NCBI GenBank assembly: GCA_003167055.1
Contig: PMUE01000150.1
Span: 361 to 23,753 of the forward strand
Length of the DNA: 23,393 bases
Origin: Vulcanimicrobiota bacterium
Lineage (GTDB): Bacteria; Vulcanimicrobiota; Vulcanimicrobiia; Vulcanimicrobiales; Vulcanimicrobiaceae
Reading direction: 5' to 3'
Shown one piece after another: positions 1 to 7,702 of the stretch. Both the position numbers and the translations under genes were made by a program. The notes below the pieces were generated by a model. It saw only the letters and a list, made by a program, of their open reading frames with translations, was not told where the DNA came from and made no database searches. Numbering within the stretch: position 1 is the first letter of the stretch; each line of letters starts with the position of its first letter.

Positions 1-114
1 GACGCTGCCCTCGGCCGGCATCGAGCGAATCGAGGCCAGTTCGGGGAAGCGCACCAGGAGCGCGCACACTAGGCTGACGGTGTCAGCGTTCTCTAAGGGA
101 AGACGGCTATTCAT
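1..114 (-). CDS. N-terminal fragment of unidentified protein (runs off the window)
   Basis: Reading the minus strand from an ATG at 114-112 gives 38 uninterrupted codons to the window edge, beginning MNSRLPLENADTVS and ending near RSMPAEGSV. The start is divergent from the plus-strand gene at 171, which leaves a 56-bp shared upstream region. The fragment has no signal peptide or obvious motif and I do not recognise the family. The open frame and the divergent layout support a real gene; the length is too short for more. Confidence 0.5.
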   Translation of the reverse strand, partial: MNSRLPLENADTVSLVCALLVRFPELASIRSMPAEGSV

Positions 115-170
115 GATCGGGCCCACCTGATACGACACGGCCTCCAGGCACACCCTGCGGCCCACGTAGA

Positions 171-740
171 ATGGTAACAATCGTGAGACTCCGGCAGTTT
201 CCGGCGGTCGCTCTCTTGGGGTTGCTTGCCTCGCTTGCCGCACACGCGGCCAGCTACGGAGGCAGCCACGAGGCCGGCGGCGCCTATCATACCGCGCTGG
301 AACTCCTCGCCGTCGTCGGCGTAGGAGCATTCGTTGTGTCCCTGGCGGCCTTGGCTTGGCTGGCGGTCCGACGCCGCGCGGACGGCTCCGTGCTGGCGGC
401 ATCGCTGCGCCCGCTCGTCCCGCCGGTCGCCGCTTTGGCGCTCAGCGCAAGCCTGTGGTTTGCTGCAATCGAGAGTCTCGAACCCGACCATTTCTGGCAT
501 GCTTCCCTCATCGTGGTGGCGCTGTTCCTGATCGCCGCCAGCGTGCTGATCAATCTCGCAGGCCGCGCGCTGGTGCGCGCGATCGCTGCGATCGCGGTGG
601 CAATCGCCCGGGCGCCGTTTGCGCGCAGGCCGGTCTGTTATCGCCGCCGTTTTGCTTCGTGCTCCTCTGCGCGCCGGACGCTCTTCGTCTACCGGCGCTT
701 CGCTCGGCCGCCGCCGAGCCCGATGCTACTCCCCCTTTAG
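171..740 (+). CDS. small integral membrane protein, unknown function; C-terminus possibly frameshifted
   Basis: The 189-residue frame begins with a signal-like segment (residues 5-26, ending near AAHAAS), followed by a short Gly/His stretch (GGSHEAGGAYH) and then hydrophobic segments at about 43-66, 78-98 and 110-150. The topology suggests an inner-membrane protein. After about residue 150 the composition turns Arg/Ser/Pro-rich and no longer looks like protein, while the +2 frame carries a more hydrophobic stretch (GLLSPPFCFVLLCAPDAL) with GC-rich third positions; a one-base shift near 620-640 is possible. It ends 27 bp before the TonB-dependent receptor at 768 and could be cotranscribed with it. 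The start lacks a clear Shine-Dalgarno. Function is unknown. Confidence 0.5.
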   Translation: MVTIVRLRQFPAVALLGLLASLAAHAASYGGSHEAGGAYHTALELLAVVGVGAFVVSLAALAWLAVRRRADGSVLAASLRPLVPPVAALALSASLWFAAIESLEPDHFWHASLIVVALFLIAASVLINLAGRALVRAIAAIAVAIARAPFARRPVCYRRRFASCSSARRTLFVYRRFARPPPSPMLLPL

Positions 741-767
741 CATCAGTTTCTTTTTAGAGGAGTTCCC

Positions 768-3191
768 ATGTCTCGTTGGATCGCGACGGCCATCGTCGCG
801 TGCATGCTTCTTTCCACAGCACCGGCATTCGCAGCCGTCATGGGTTTCGTGCGCGGCGTCATCACTGAATCGGGCGTGCCGGTCGCCGGCGCATCGATCA
901 CCCTTACGGGCGAAGGCTCGAAATTCACGACCACGACGAATGCGCGCGGCGAATACTCGTTTGCCGCTGTACCGTTCGGACGCTATCAGCTCGTCGCGCA
1001 TCACGCCGGCGCCGAGGATCATACCGTTGAGGTCGACGTCGCAAGCGACTCGGTCGCAACCGTCAACATCGATCTCCTCAAGACGATCGTGGTCACCGCC
1101 GTCACGGCAAGCGCAGGGGCGGGCGGCACGCCGGTGGCGGTCACCACGATCGATCGCGCGCAGATCGACGCCTCGCCGGATCGCAATAGTCTCAACAAAT
1201 TGATCACGACCGTTCCCGGCGCTGTCTCGTTCTCGTACAACGAACCGGTGATCAATGGCTTCCACGGTGTCACCTACGAGATCGACGGTGCCCCGCTTCC
1301 GCTCGCTACAACGTCGAACTTCGCCGAGATCGTCGATCCTCAAGACATCGACTCGCTCGAGATCTTCACCGGTGCGATTCCAGCCGAATTCGGCGGCGAC
1401 CGCATGGGCGCCGTCGTCAACATCATCACCGATCGCTTTGAGAACATCCCCGAGGGCACATACGGCACACTTACCGGGGGTGCCGGCAATCAATCGCAGG
1501 CGCTGGGTCAGCTCGATATGGTCTCGCGTTTCGGCAACAACGAAGTCTTCCTGAACCTCAACACCGCAAGCACGGCTTACGGCATCGAAGCACCGACGTT
1601 CGTTCCGATCCACGACGAGAGTTCGGCGAGCGACGAGTTCCTGCGCTGGGTTTCCAAACTCAACGATCGCGCCACGTTGGCCTTTGACTTCTCGAATCAG
1701 CTTTCGCAGTTCCAGATTCCGATCAATACCGATCCCAACAATATCAACGACCCGATCTACGCAATTCCCGGAACTGACGACACGCAGCTCGAGTACGACC
1801 GCTTCGCCAACCTCAACTTCACGCAGATCTCGAAAGACGGCAACGGCGTCTTCCAGCTCATCCCGTGGTTCCGCTCGACGCGCGTCGACTACGACGGTGA
1901 CCTTGCCGCCGACGTGCAGGGCATGGGCCCGAACTTCGGATGCGCGAATTATCCGGATTGCTCATCCGACGTCCCGTCGGATCCCGACTACATCAATAAC
2001 GTCGGTCTTGCCCAGACAACCTACGCGAGCTATCTCGGCCTACGCGTCTCGCAGTTGCGTTCGAGTAAGAACCACACCTGGAAAATCGGTTTGGACGCGA
2101 ACCGCGAGAACTCTTACGGTTCGCAAACCTACGCGTGCTACTACGTCGCATGTGCGTTGCCGAGCGGGGGCGTGACGCCGCCCGTCGCGTCGCCGTATTT
2201 CGCCTCATCCTCCGCACAAGCACAAGCCGGTTCGCAGATCGGTATCTACGCCCAAGACAAGTGGGAAGCAAGCAAAAACGTCGTCTTCGACTACGGCCTC
2301 CGCTACGATCACTCGACCGGCTACACGAGCGGATACATGATCGAGCCACGCTTCGGCGTCAATGTCTCCGACGGCGGCCGCAACGTCTTCCATCTGTTCT
2401 ACGGCCGTTACTATGCAGCACCGCTCCTCGAAGATGTACGCCAGGCGTGCGTCATATTCGCAGCGCAAAACGGTTGCTCGACGACGACGCCGCCATACGA
2501 TCTGCAGCCGGAAATGGATAGCTACTATGAGATCGGCATGCAGCATACGTTCAGCGGCAACTTGACCGGCTGGGCGAACCTCTACGAGAAGAACGTCGTC
2601 AACGTCCTCGACACCACGCAGCTTTTGAACACACCGCTCTTCGCCGTCTACAACAACGCGATCGGGCATGCTCAAGGACTCGAGATCCGTCTCCAAGATC
2701 GCCAACGCAACGGCAACGACTGGTACTTTACCTCGACCGTCTCTGAGTCGTTGGCAGGTGGCATCTCTGGCTCGACCTTCTTGTTTCCGCCGAACGTCAA
2801 CCAAGGCTTGCCCATCTCTTCACCGGCGCAGCTCAGCATCGAAGACCACTCGCAGCTGGTCGACTCCACGGCCGGCTACACCGCGCACTTCGGCGCGAAT
2901 CGCGCGTGGTTCACGACGCTGCAGGCCGACTACGGCAGCGGGTTTCCGGTGCAGTTCGAAGATGCCGACGTCAACTTGAACGGCACGCTCCCAGCGCACA
3001 CGACGTTCGACCTGAGCGCGGGACGCATCGTCAACGCCGGCAAGGGCCCCGCATCACGCGGACTCGGCGTAACGCTCGACGTCCAGAACATCTTGAATCA
3101 CCAGTACGTGATCAAATTGGCGAACGGATTCAATACGACCCAAATCGCCAACTCGCGCACGTTCCTGTTCAAATTGACCGAACCGTTTTAA
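768..3191 (+). CDS. TonB-dependent receptor with N-terminal carboxypeptidase-regulatory-like domain
   Basis: An 807-aa outer-membrane active transporter, the type that imports siderophores, cobalamin or oligosaccharides using TonB energy. The ATG follows a good ribosome site (GAGGAG, 5 nt upstream). Residues 1-23 form a signal peptide. Residues 26-95 look like a CarboxypepD_reg beta-sandwich (GVPVAGASITLTGEG, then NARGEYSFAAVPFGRYQL). Residues 110-220 match a plug domain (TTVPGAVSF, EIDGAPLPL, IPAEFGGDRMGAVVNIIT). The rest has the Tyr/Asp/Asn-rich alternation of a 22-strand barrel and ends in an aromatic residue (TEPF), as expected for BAM recognition. It converges on a similar receptor at 3725-6136. 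No substrate can be assigned and no Fur-like box was seen directly upstream. Confidence 0.92.
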   Translation: MSRWIATAIVACMLLSTAPAFAAVMGFVRGVITESGVPVAGASITLTGEGSKFTTTTNARGEYSFAAVPFGRYQLVAHHAGAEDHTVEVDVASDSVATVNIDLLKTIVVTAVTASAGAGGTPVAVTTIDRAQIDASPDRNSLNKLITTVPGAVSFSYNEPVINGFHGVTYEIDGAPLPLATTSNFAEIVDPQDIDSLEIFTGAIPAEFGGDRMGAVVNIITDRFENIPEGTYGTLTGGAGNQSQALGQLDMVSRFGNNEVFLNLNTASTAYGIEAPTFVPIHDESSASDEFLRWVSKLNDRATLAFDFSNQLSQFQIPINTDPNNINDPIYAIPGTDDTQLEYDRFANLNFTQISKDGNGVFQLIPWFRSTRVDYDGDLAADVQGMGPNFGCANYPDCSSDVPSDPDYINNVGLAQTTYASYLGLRVSQLRSSKNHTWKIGLDANRENSYGSQTYACYYVACALPSGGVTPPVASPYFASSSAQAQAGSQIGIYAQDKWEASKNVVFDYGLRYDHSTGYTSGYMIEPRFGVNVSDGGRNVFHLFYGRYYAAPLLEDVRQACVIFAAQNGCSTTTPPYDLQPEMDSYYEIGMQHTFSGNLTGWANLYEKNVVNVLDTTQLLNTPLFAVYNNAIGHAQGLEIRLQDRQRNGNDWYFTSTVSESLAGGISGSTFLFPPNVNQGLPISSPAQLSIEDHSQLVDSTAGYTAHFGANRAWFTTLQADYGSGFPVQFEDADVNLNGTLPAHTTFDLSAGRIVNAGKGPASRGLGVTLDVQNILNHQYVIKLANGFNTTQIANSRTFLFKLTEPF

Positions 3192-3197
3192 GGGCTC

Positions 3198-3236
3198 CCT
3201 TGTCATCCCGAGCGTAGCGAAGCGAAGTCGAGGGAC
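3198..3236 (+). repeat. left copy of an inverted 'TGTCATCCCGAGCG' repeat
   Basis: This stretch begins CCTTGTCATCCCGAGCG, and an exact 17-bp reverse complement lies at 3701-3717. The inner end (GTCGAGGGAC, 3227-3236) also has its reverse complement at 3658-3667. 'CATCCCGAGCG...GTCGAGGGA' resembles intergenic repeats dispersed in many bacterial genomes. The pair brackets the 129-aa membrane protein gene. Confidence 0.8.
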
Positions 3237-3262
3237 GCCTCTAGATGTCTCTTGACTTCGCT
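3221..3262. terminator. long hairpin between convergent genes, possible bidirectional terminator
   Basis: AGCGAAGTCGAGGGA (3221-3235) can pair along its full length with TCTCTTGACTTCGCT (3248-3262), 15 pairs including two G·U, around a 12-nt loop. The hairpin lies just after the stop of the first receptor and overlaps the last codons of the convergent membrane-protein gene. The following T-run is short (CGTTTCC), so termination is plausible rather than certain. Confidence 0.45.
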
Positions 3263-3630
3263 CGTTTCCAATTCTGAATCGAAAGGGCCGCATAGGCAAA
3301 AAAAGTTCCGCAAAGAAGAAACGTGGCTCGCCCAAGCGCGCCGTGATTCGTGATCCAGGACGAGAAAACGATAAACAGGATCGCGGGCAGCAACGATACT
3401 GTGATGAATGCGGCGTTTTGTCTACGGCCCATTAGAACGGGCTCGGGAGCGTTATCGCTGCTAGCTTTGCCGATCGCGATTGCAATCGTGGCGACGCCCG
3501 CGAAAACGCAAGGGACCGCGATCCACCACGGAATCCGCCAGATGTAATACAGAAACGGCGGCTGGAAAATCCAAAGCGCCGCGATCGCCAGGATAGTGAG
3601 CCCGACCAAGGCACCGAGCACGCGTCCCAT
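3241..3630 (-). CDS. four-helix membrane protein of unknown function
   Basis: A 129-aa protein starting at an ATG (3630). Hydrophobic segments lie near residues 5-23, 35-55, 73-95 and 100-117, giving a compact helical inner-membrane protein, with a charged link (SSDNAPEPVLMGRRQN) between helices 2 and 3 and a basic tail (NWKRAKSRDI). No catalytic motif is visible and the family is not recognised. Its last codons lie inside the left-hand repeat hairpin and its upstream region is the right-hand repeat copy, so the gene fills the interval between two inverted repeats. The ribosome site is weak. Convergent with the preceding receptor and codirectional with the next one. Confidence 0.6.
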   Translation of the reverse strand: MGRVLGALVGLTILAIAALWIFQPPFLYYIWRIPWWIAVPCVFAGVATIAIAIGKASSDNAPEPVLMGRRQNAAFITVSLLPAILFIVFSSWITNHGALGRATFLLCGTFFAYAALSIQNWKRAKSRDI

Positions 3631-3657
3631 GGCGGGCTCTTCGCTTCGTCAGCGATC

Positions 3658-3717
3658 GTCCCTCGACTACGACGGATAACGCTTCGCGTTACCCGTTCCA
3701 CGCTCGGGATGACAAGG
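3658..3717 (-). repeat. right copy of the inverted 'TGTCATCCCGAGCG' repeat
   Basis: It matches the left copy at 3198-3236 in inverted orientation at both ends (GTCCCTCGAC and CGCTCGGGATGACAAGG). Between these ends is extra sequence with its own small palindrome (TAACGC-TTC-GCGTTA, 3677-3691). It lies between the stop of the second receptor and the start of the 129-aa membrane protein, both on the minus strand. Confidence 0.75.
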
Positions 3718-3724
3718 AGCGAAG

Positions 3725-6136
3725 CTACGGGTTAAATCTCACGCCCACGCTGAAGGTGCGCGGCGGAGCGTAATGGTTCCCTTGCGCGTTGAGCAGCGTC
3801 ACGTAGTAGCGATCGTTCAAGAGGTTCTGGATATCGAAGGTGAGCGCCGTCTTCGGGCCGATTGCTAGGCCCTTTTCGACCGAGAAAATCGTGTGCGGCG
3901 TCTCTTTGCAGTAGCCGGGTGTCGTGTCCGGGCACACGTCGGATGAGAGGCCGCTACCGTACTCGCCGTCCATCGAGAACCAGCCGTTGCGTTTGTCGCG
4001 CAACAGCGCGCCGCCGTTGACGGTGTAGCGCTGCTCGTGATCGGCGGGCGTAAACCCCGTTGGTTGCCCGAAGCACGGCGCCAGCAGTTGCGTCTCGCAG
4101 CCGCTATTGAGTGAGATCACATGCGCAAACTGGATGTAGGCGTGTCCACCGCGCGGCAACGGCTGCGCGTAGACGAGCGCTTCCTGCGAGAGCCGCCCGA
4201 GCACGTAGTTGATGTCCTGGTGCAGCAGCGTCACGCCGACTTGGGTGTCGTCGATGAGATCGTTGGCATTCTTCTGCCACACCCGAAACCCAAGATCGCC
4301 GGCACCGAACGGTAAATGGCCGCCGACTTCGAGTTGCGTGTCACGCTCGGGTTTGAGGTCGAATTGCGCTTCCGTCGGCTGAAGCGGAAGATTGAGCAGA
4401 TACGCGGCTTGTGGACTCACGTTCTCCAGCGAGAACGGCTCGAAGAATCGACCAATGTAGGCATAGACGCTCGCCCGTTTCCCGTAGAAGCGCGTGAGTT
4501 TGAAGCGCGGGCTGAAGGCGCCGAAGCCCTGGTAAAACGAGGTCGAGCGAATCGTGAAGAAATCGTAGCGCAGGCCGTAGTCGGCCTCCCACAGCGGGCT
4601 CATCCGCCAGCTATCCTGGATATACGACTGATACGTATTGCCCAGGTTCGGCGAATCGTCGATAACGGTTGCCGTCGCGTTGGGCGTGCCGGGCGTCAGA
4701 ATGGGCGCGAGAAAGTTATTCGGCTGCAGCGTGATCGCGTAGTACTTCAAAATCCGCGCGAGATCGTACGAGCCGCCCGCCGAGACCGTATGCTTGCCAA
4801 AGCTTTGGGTGTAGTCCCCCTGCATCATGTAATCGATCGCCGTGCGTTCGTCGGCCAGCGAGTAGGCGCACATGGTCGGGAATCCCGTCGGGTTCTCCGG
4901 ACCAACGGTGAACGCGTTGGCGCAGTCTGTCGGCGTGCCGCCGTTGCCATACGGCGACGGCGTCACATTGAGTGATTCCCCGTAGATAAAGTCGTTGTTC
5001 GGGTCGCCGAAGTCTTGAATCCGCGACGACTTGAAGGCCGGCCCGTAGGTGATTGCGCCCGTATCGCCGATCGCATGGCGAAACTGCACGGCTAGAAACG
5101 TGTCCTCCTGCGTCTCGTTGTCGTCGGTGTCGGCCGGTTCGCCGAATTGCACGTCATTTGGGATCTCAAACGTGCTGTGACTATGGATGAAGGTGATGTT
5201 CGTGTAGTTGCTACCGCCGCCGGGCAGCGTGAAGCGCGCGAACTGATTGAGATCGCTCGCGTCGTTGTGCGGCGAGTCAAAGTCCGGCGGATCGAGCCCA
5301 CGCGTCGTATCCTCACCACTGAGCGCGATGTCGTAGCCGCCGCCGCCGGCGATCGGCGCGTGGTAGCCGATCGTCGAGATCGCGGTGCCATACGAGCCGT
5401 ACGAGAAGTTCCCGTCGAAACCGGCTGGTCCGGTCCCGGCACGCGTCGCCATGTTGAACACCGATCCAAACCGCAGACCGTATTGAGCCGGGTACGCGCC
5501 CTCGATCAAATCGACGAACGAAAGATCGTTGAGATTGATCTCACTGCCGATGTCGCGATTGAGCTCCTGCGGAAGCGCCACGCCGTCGATCATATAGTTG
5601 ATCACGCCGTGATCGCCGTTGATGTGCACAACGCCGTTGGCCCCGCGCACCGCGCCCGGCATCTGGATCTCCATCTCGGAGAAACTGTTGTTATACGGCA
5701 TCTCCGTAAGCTGCGTGTGATTCAGCGTCACGTTGCTGCCGCTGCCGCGCAAGAGTGCCGCCGTCGACGTTCCGGCAGTCGCCGTGACGGAGCCGATCTG
5801 TTTGAGCGGAAGGAGCGTGATCGCAACCACCGCGCCGCCACCGCTGAGATCGATACGCACCGCTCCTTGGTGGTCGCCGGACTTCGCTTCGATGACATAG
5901 GTGCCTAGTGCGAGCGGTGGAAATGTGAACCGTCCTTGCGCATCGGTCGTCGTCCTGGCGGTCTGATTGTTTCCGGTAGCCGTCACCTGCACGTGTACGA
6001 CCGGATGGCCATCTTGCGTTACCGTTCCGGAAATAAACGCGCTCGCGTTGACCGCACGCGACGGCGCGGTCCACAATAGCGTGAGTGCAATAGAAATCAG
6101 TGCCGCGCTCAAACAGCGCTGCAGCAAGCGGGTCAT
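3725..6136 (-). CDS. TonB-dependent receptor with N-terminal carboxypeptidase-regulatory-like domain, likely iron-regulated
   Basis: An 803-aa outer-membrane transporter. Residues 1-28 are a signal peptide (basic MTRLLQR, hydrophobic core, TAPSRA cleavage region). Residues 33-105 are a CarboxypepD_reg-like domain (GTVTQDGHPVVHVQVTATG, then AQGRFTFPPLALGTYVIEA). The plug follows at about 125-235 (MPGAVRGANGVVHINGD, NYMIDGVALP, GAYPAQYGLRFGSVFN) and then the barrel, which ends GVRFNP. It is divergent from a Fur-family regulator, and an AT-rich Fur-like palindrome lies in the 93 bp between them, so iron- or other metal-responsive repression is the simplest reading. The substrate is unknown; a ferric chelate is a guess from context only. 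Confidence 0.9.
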   Translation of the reverse strand: MTRLLQRCLSAALISIALTLLWTAPSRAVNASAFISGTVTQDGHPVVHVQVTATGNNQTARTTTDAQGRFTFPPLALGTYVIEAKSGDHQGAVRIDLSGGGAVVAITLLPLKQIGSVTATAGTSTAALLRGSGSNVTLNHTQLTEMPYNNSFSEMEIQMPGAVRGANGVVHINGDHGVINYMIDGVALPQELNRDIGSEINLNDLSFVDLIEGAYPAQYGLRFGSVFNMATRAGTGPAGFDGNFSYGSYGTAISTIGYHAPIAGGGGYDIALSGEDTTRGLDPPDFDSPHNDASDLNQFARFTLPGGGSNYTNITFIHSHSTFEIPNDVQFGEPADTDDNETQEDTFLAVQFRHAIGDTGAITYGPAFKSSRIQDFGDPNNDFIYGESLNVTPSPYGNGGTPTDCANAFTVGPENPTGFPTMCAYSLADERTAIDYMMQGDYTQSFGKHTVSAGGSYDLARILKYYAITLQPNNFLAPILTPGTPNATATVIDDSPNLGNTYQSYIQDSWRMSPLWEADYGLRYDFFTIRSTSFYQGFGAFSPRFKLTRFYGKRASVYAYIGRFFEPFSLENVSPQAAYLLNLPLQPTEAQFDLKPERDTQLEVGGHLPFGAGDLGFRVWQKNANDLIDDTQVGVTLLHQDINYVLGRLSQEALVYAQPLPRGGHAYIQFAHVISLNSGCETQLLAPCFGQPTGFTPADHEQRYTVNGGALLRDKRNGWFSMDGEYGSGLSSDVCPDTTPGYCKETPHTIFSVEKGLAIGPKTALTFDIQNLLNDRYYVTLLNAQGNHYAPPRTFSVGVRFNP

Positions 6137-6173
6137 CGAAAGTCCTTGTCCCGAACCGAGCAGTTGTGTTTTT

Positions 6174-6200
6174 ATTGAGAATAGCTTATCATTATCAAAT
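6174..6200. promoter_or_regulatory. Fur-like operator between the receptor and the Fur-family gene
   Basis: This is an AT-rich island in GC-rich DNA. It contains TGAGAAT (6176-6182) and ATTATCA (6191-6197), which form a near-perfect inverted repeat, and the right part TATCATTATC matches 9 of 10 bases of the right half of the classical Fur box GATAATGATAATCATTATC. It lies 38 bp upstream of the receptor start and 30 bp upstream of the Fur-family start, so it could control both. Confidence 0.6.
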
Positions 6201-6229
6201 AGTCAACCCGTCCACACCGAGGACCACGA

Positions 6230-6610
6230 GTGAATCCCAATAGCCGAAAAACCAAACAGCGCGACGCGGTGAGCGCGGTGCTCGAGCGCGCCGAGCGCCC
6301 GCTGAGCGTGGGCGAGGTACTGGAGGCGGCGTCCAAGCAAATCGAGGGCCTGGGCGTGGCAACCGTCTATCGCGCGGTCAACGCGCTTCTCGAAGACGGC
6401 TGGATCGAGGCGGTCGAGATCCCCGGCGAGGCGGTTCGCTACGAGCGCTCCGATAAGGGGCACCACCATCATTTCCAGTGCGACAAGTGCGAGCGGGTCT
6501 TCGATATTGCCGGGTGCGTCGATAGCATCCGCAAACTGGTACCGCCAAAATTCCGGGTGAAGGATCACGCCGTGACCTTTTACGGAACCTGCGCCACCTG
6601 CACGGGGTAG
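6230..6610 (+). CDS. Fur-family metal-responsive transcriptional regulator
   Basis: A 126-aa protein, slightly shorter than typical Fur (about 140-150 aa), with a GTG start. Residues 5-60 form the winged helix, with the recognition-helix signature GVATVYRAVNALLEDG (41-57). Residues 75-126 form the dimerisation and metal domain: HHHHF (78-82), then CDKC (C84, C87) and CATC (C121, C124), the structural zinc pairs, plus H113. Fur, Zur and PerR cannot be separated on sequence alone; divergence from a TonB-dependent receptor and the Fur-like operator between them favour iron (Fur) or zinc (Zur). Probably autoregulated. HldD follows on the same strand. Confidence 0.9.
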   Translation: MNPNSRKTKQRDAVSAVLERAERPLSVGEVLEAASKQIEGLGVATVYRAVNALLEDGWIEAVEIPGEAVRYERSDKGHHHHFQCDKCERVFDIAGCVDSIRKLVPPKFRVKDHAVTFYGTCATCTG

Positions 6611-6611
6611 G

Positions 6612-6648
6612 AGCCTCCTTTTCACCGAACGCGGAGGACTCTCAGTTT
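6612..6648 (+). terminator. possible weak intrinsic terminator after the Fur-family gene
   Basis: GAGCCTCC can pair with GGAGGACTC (8 pairs with one bulged A) around a 14-nt loop, and a TTTTCT run follows within 5 nt. The loop is large and the T-tract is imperfect, so this may only attenuate transcription into hldD. Confidence 0.3.
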
Positions 6649-6673
6649 TCTCCGGGTGAATACGCGGCTTCGC

Positions 6674-7693
6674 ATGCACCACTTCTCAGCCCGACCAATC
6701 GTCGTCACGGGTGCCGCCGGACTTATCGGCAGCGCGCTTATCTGGGCGCTCAACCGGCGTGGCGTCGACGACATCATCGCGGTCGATCGTTTAGACGAAT
6801 CTGAGAAATGGCGGCACTTGGTGCCGCTGCGTTTCGTCGATTACGTGGACGCCGACGATTTTGCCGACGCGATCGGCGAGCATCCCGACGTGTTCGGAAA
6901 CATCGGCACCGTCTTTCACCTCGGCGCCTGCTCCTCGACCACCGAGCGCGACGCGGACTATCTCATGCGCAACAATTACGAGTACACGAAAGTGCTCGCG
7001 CATTGGGCGGTCGGGCGCGATACGCGCTTCGTCTATGCGTCGTCCGCGGCAACGTACGGCGCGCTCGAAGACGACCTTTCCGACGAGATGGATCTGCGTG
7101 CGCTGCGCCCGCTCAACATGTACGCCTACTCGAAGCAGCTTTTCGATCTGTATGCGCAGCGCAGCGGAATGAGCGAGCAGATCCTCGGCCTGAAATACTT
7201 TAACGTCTTCGGGCCTAACGAGGATCACAAGGGCGATATGCGCAGCGTCGTCTGCAAGGCGTTCGAACAAATCCGTGCCGGTGGAAGCGTGAAACTCTTC
7301 AAGAGCTACCGGCCCGAATTCCGCGACGGCGAGCAGCGACGCGACTTCATCTACGTGAAAGATGCCGTCGAGATGACCTTGGCGGTCGGACTGAGCGACG
7401 CAAGCGGTCTCATCAACATCGGCTCGGGGTTGGCGCAGACCTGGCTCGATCTCGTGCGTCCGATCTTTGCCGCCCTCGCACTGCCCGAGCGCATCGAATT
7501 CATCGAGATGCCGGAACTTTTGCAGCCGAAGTATCAGTATTCTACCCAAGCGCGAATCGAGCGGCTGCGCGCGAGCGGTTACAACGCGCCGATCGCGCCA
7601 CTTGCCGATGCCGTGCAGGATTACGTGTCAAACTATCTCCAGCCGGGCCGCGTGCTCGACCCGGCCCAGCCCGAAGCTCTCACCGTCCGATAA
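6674..7693 (+). CDS. hldD: ADP-L-glycero-D-manno-heptose 6-epimerase
   Basis: This enzyme epimerises ADP-D-glycero-D-manno-heptose to ADP-L-glycero-D-manno-heptose, the last step in making the heptose donor for LPS inner core. An extended short-chain dehydrogenase fold is visible: NAD(P)-binding GxxGxxG (TGAAGLIGSALIW) at the N-terminus, DRLDESEKWRHLVPLRFVDY typical of HldD, the active-site Ser/Thr stretch ASSAATYG and the YAYSKQ catalytic Y-x3-K, then FNVFGPNEDHKGDMRSV and the C-terminal RPEFRDGEQRRDFIYVKD. The ATG at 6674 places the Rossmann motif nearest the N-terminus, as in known HldD; an in-frame GTG at 6656 would add 6 residues and neither has a good ribosome site. Implies a heptose-containing LPS. 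Confidence 0.92.
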   Translation: MHHFSARPIVVTGAAGLIGSALIWALNRRGVDDIIAVDRLDESEKWRHLVPLRFVDYVDADDFADAIGEHPDVFGNIGTVFHLGACSSTTERDADYLMRNNYEYTKVLAHWAVGRDTRFVYASSAATYGALEDDLSDEMDLRALRPLNMYAYSKQLFDLYAQRSGMSEQILGLKYFNVFGPNEDHKGDMRSVVCKAFEQIRAGGSVKLFKSYRPEFRDGEQRRDFIYVKDAVEMTLAVGLSDASGLINIGSGLAQTWLDLVRPIFAALALPERIEFIEMPELLQPKYQYSTQARIERLRASGYNAPIAPLADAVQDYVSNYLQPGRVLDPAQPEALTVR

Positions 7694-7702
7694 CGAGGTT
7701 CG

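Noticed and set aside
726..1613. 295-aa minus-strand open frame opposite the first receptor
   Set aside because: It is antisense to a clear TonB-dependent receptor, is rich in Arg/Asp from GC-rich codon complement, and has no motif or ribosome site.
6791..7549. 252-aa minus-strand open frame opposite hldD
   Set aside because: The plus strand encodes an unmistakable epimerase; the antisense protein has no family features and is explained by GC-rich third positions.
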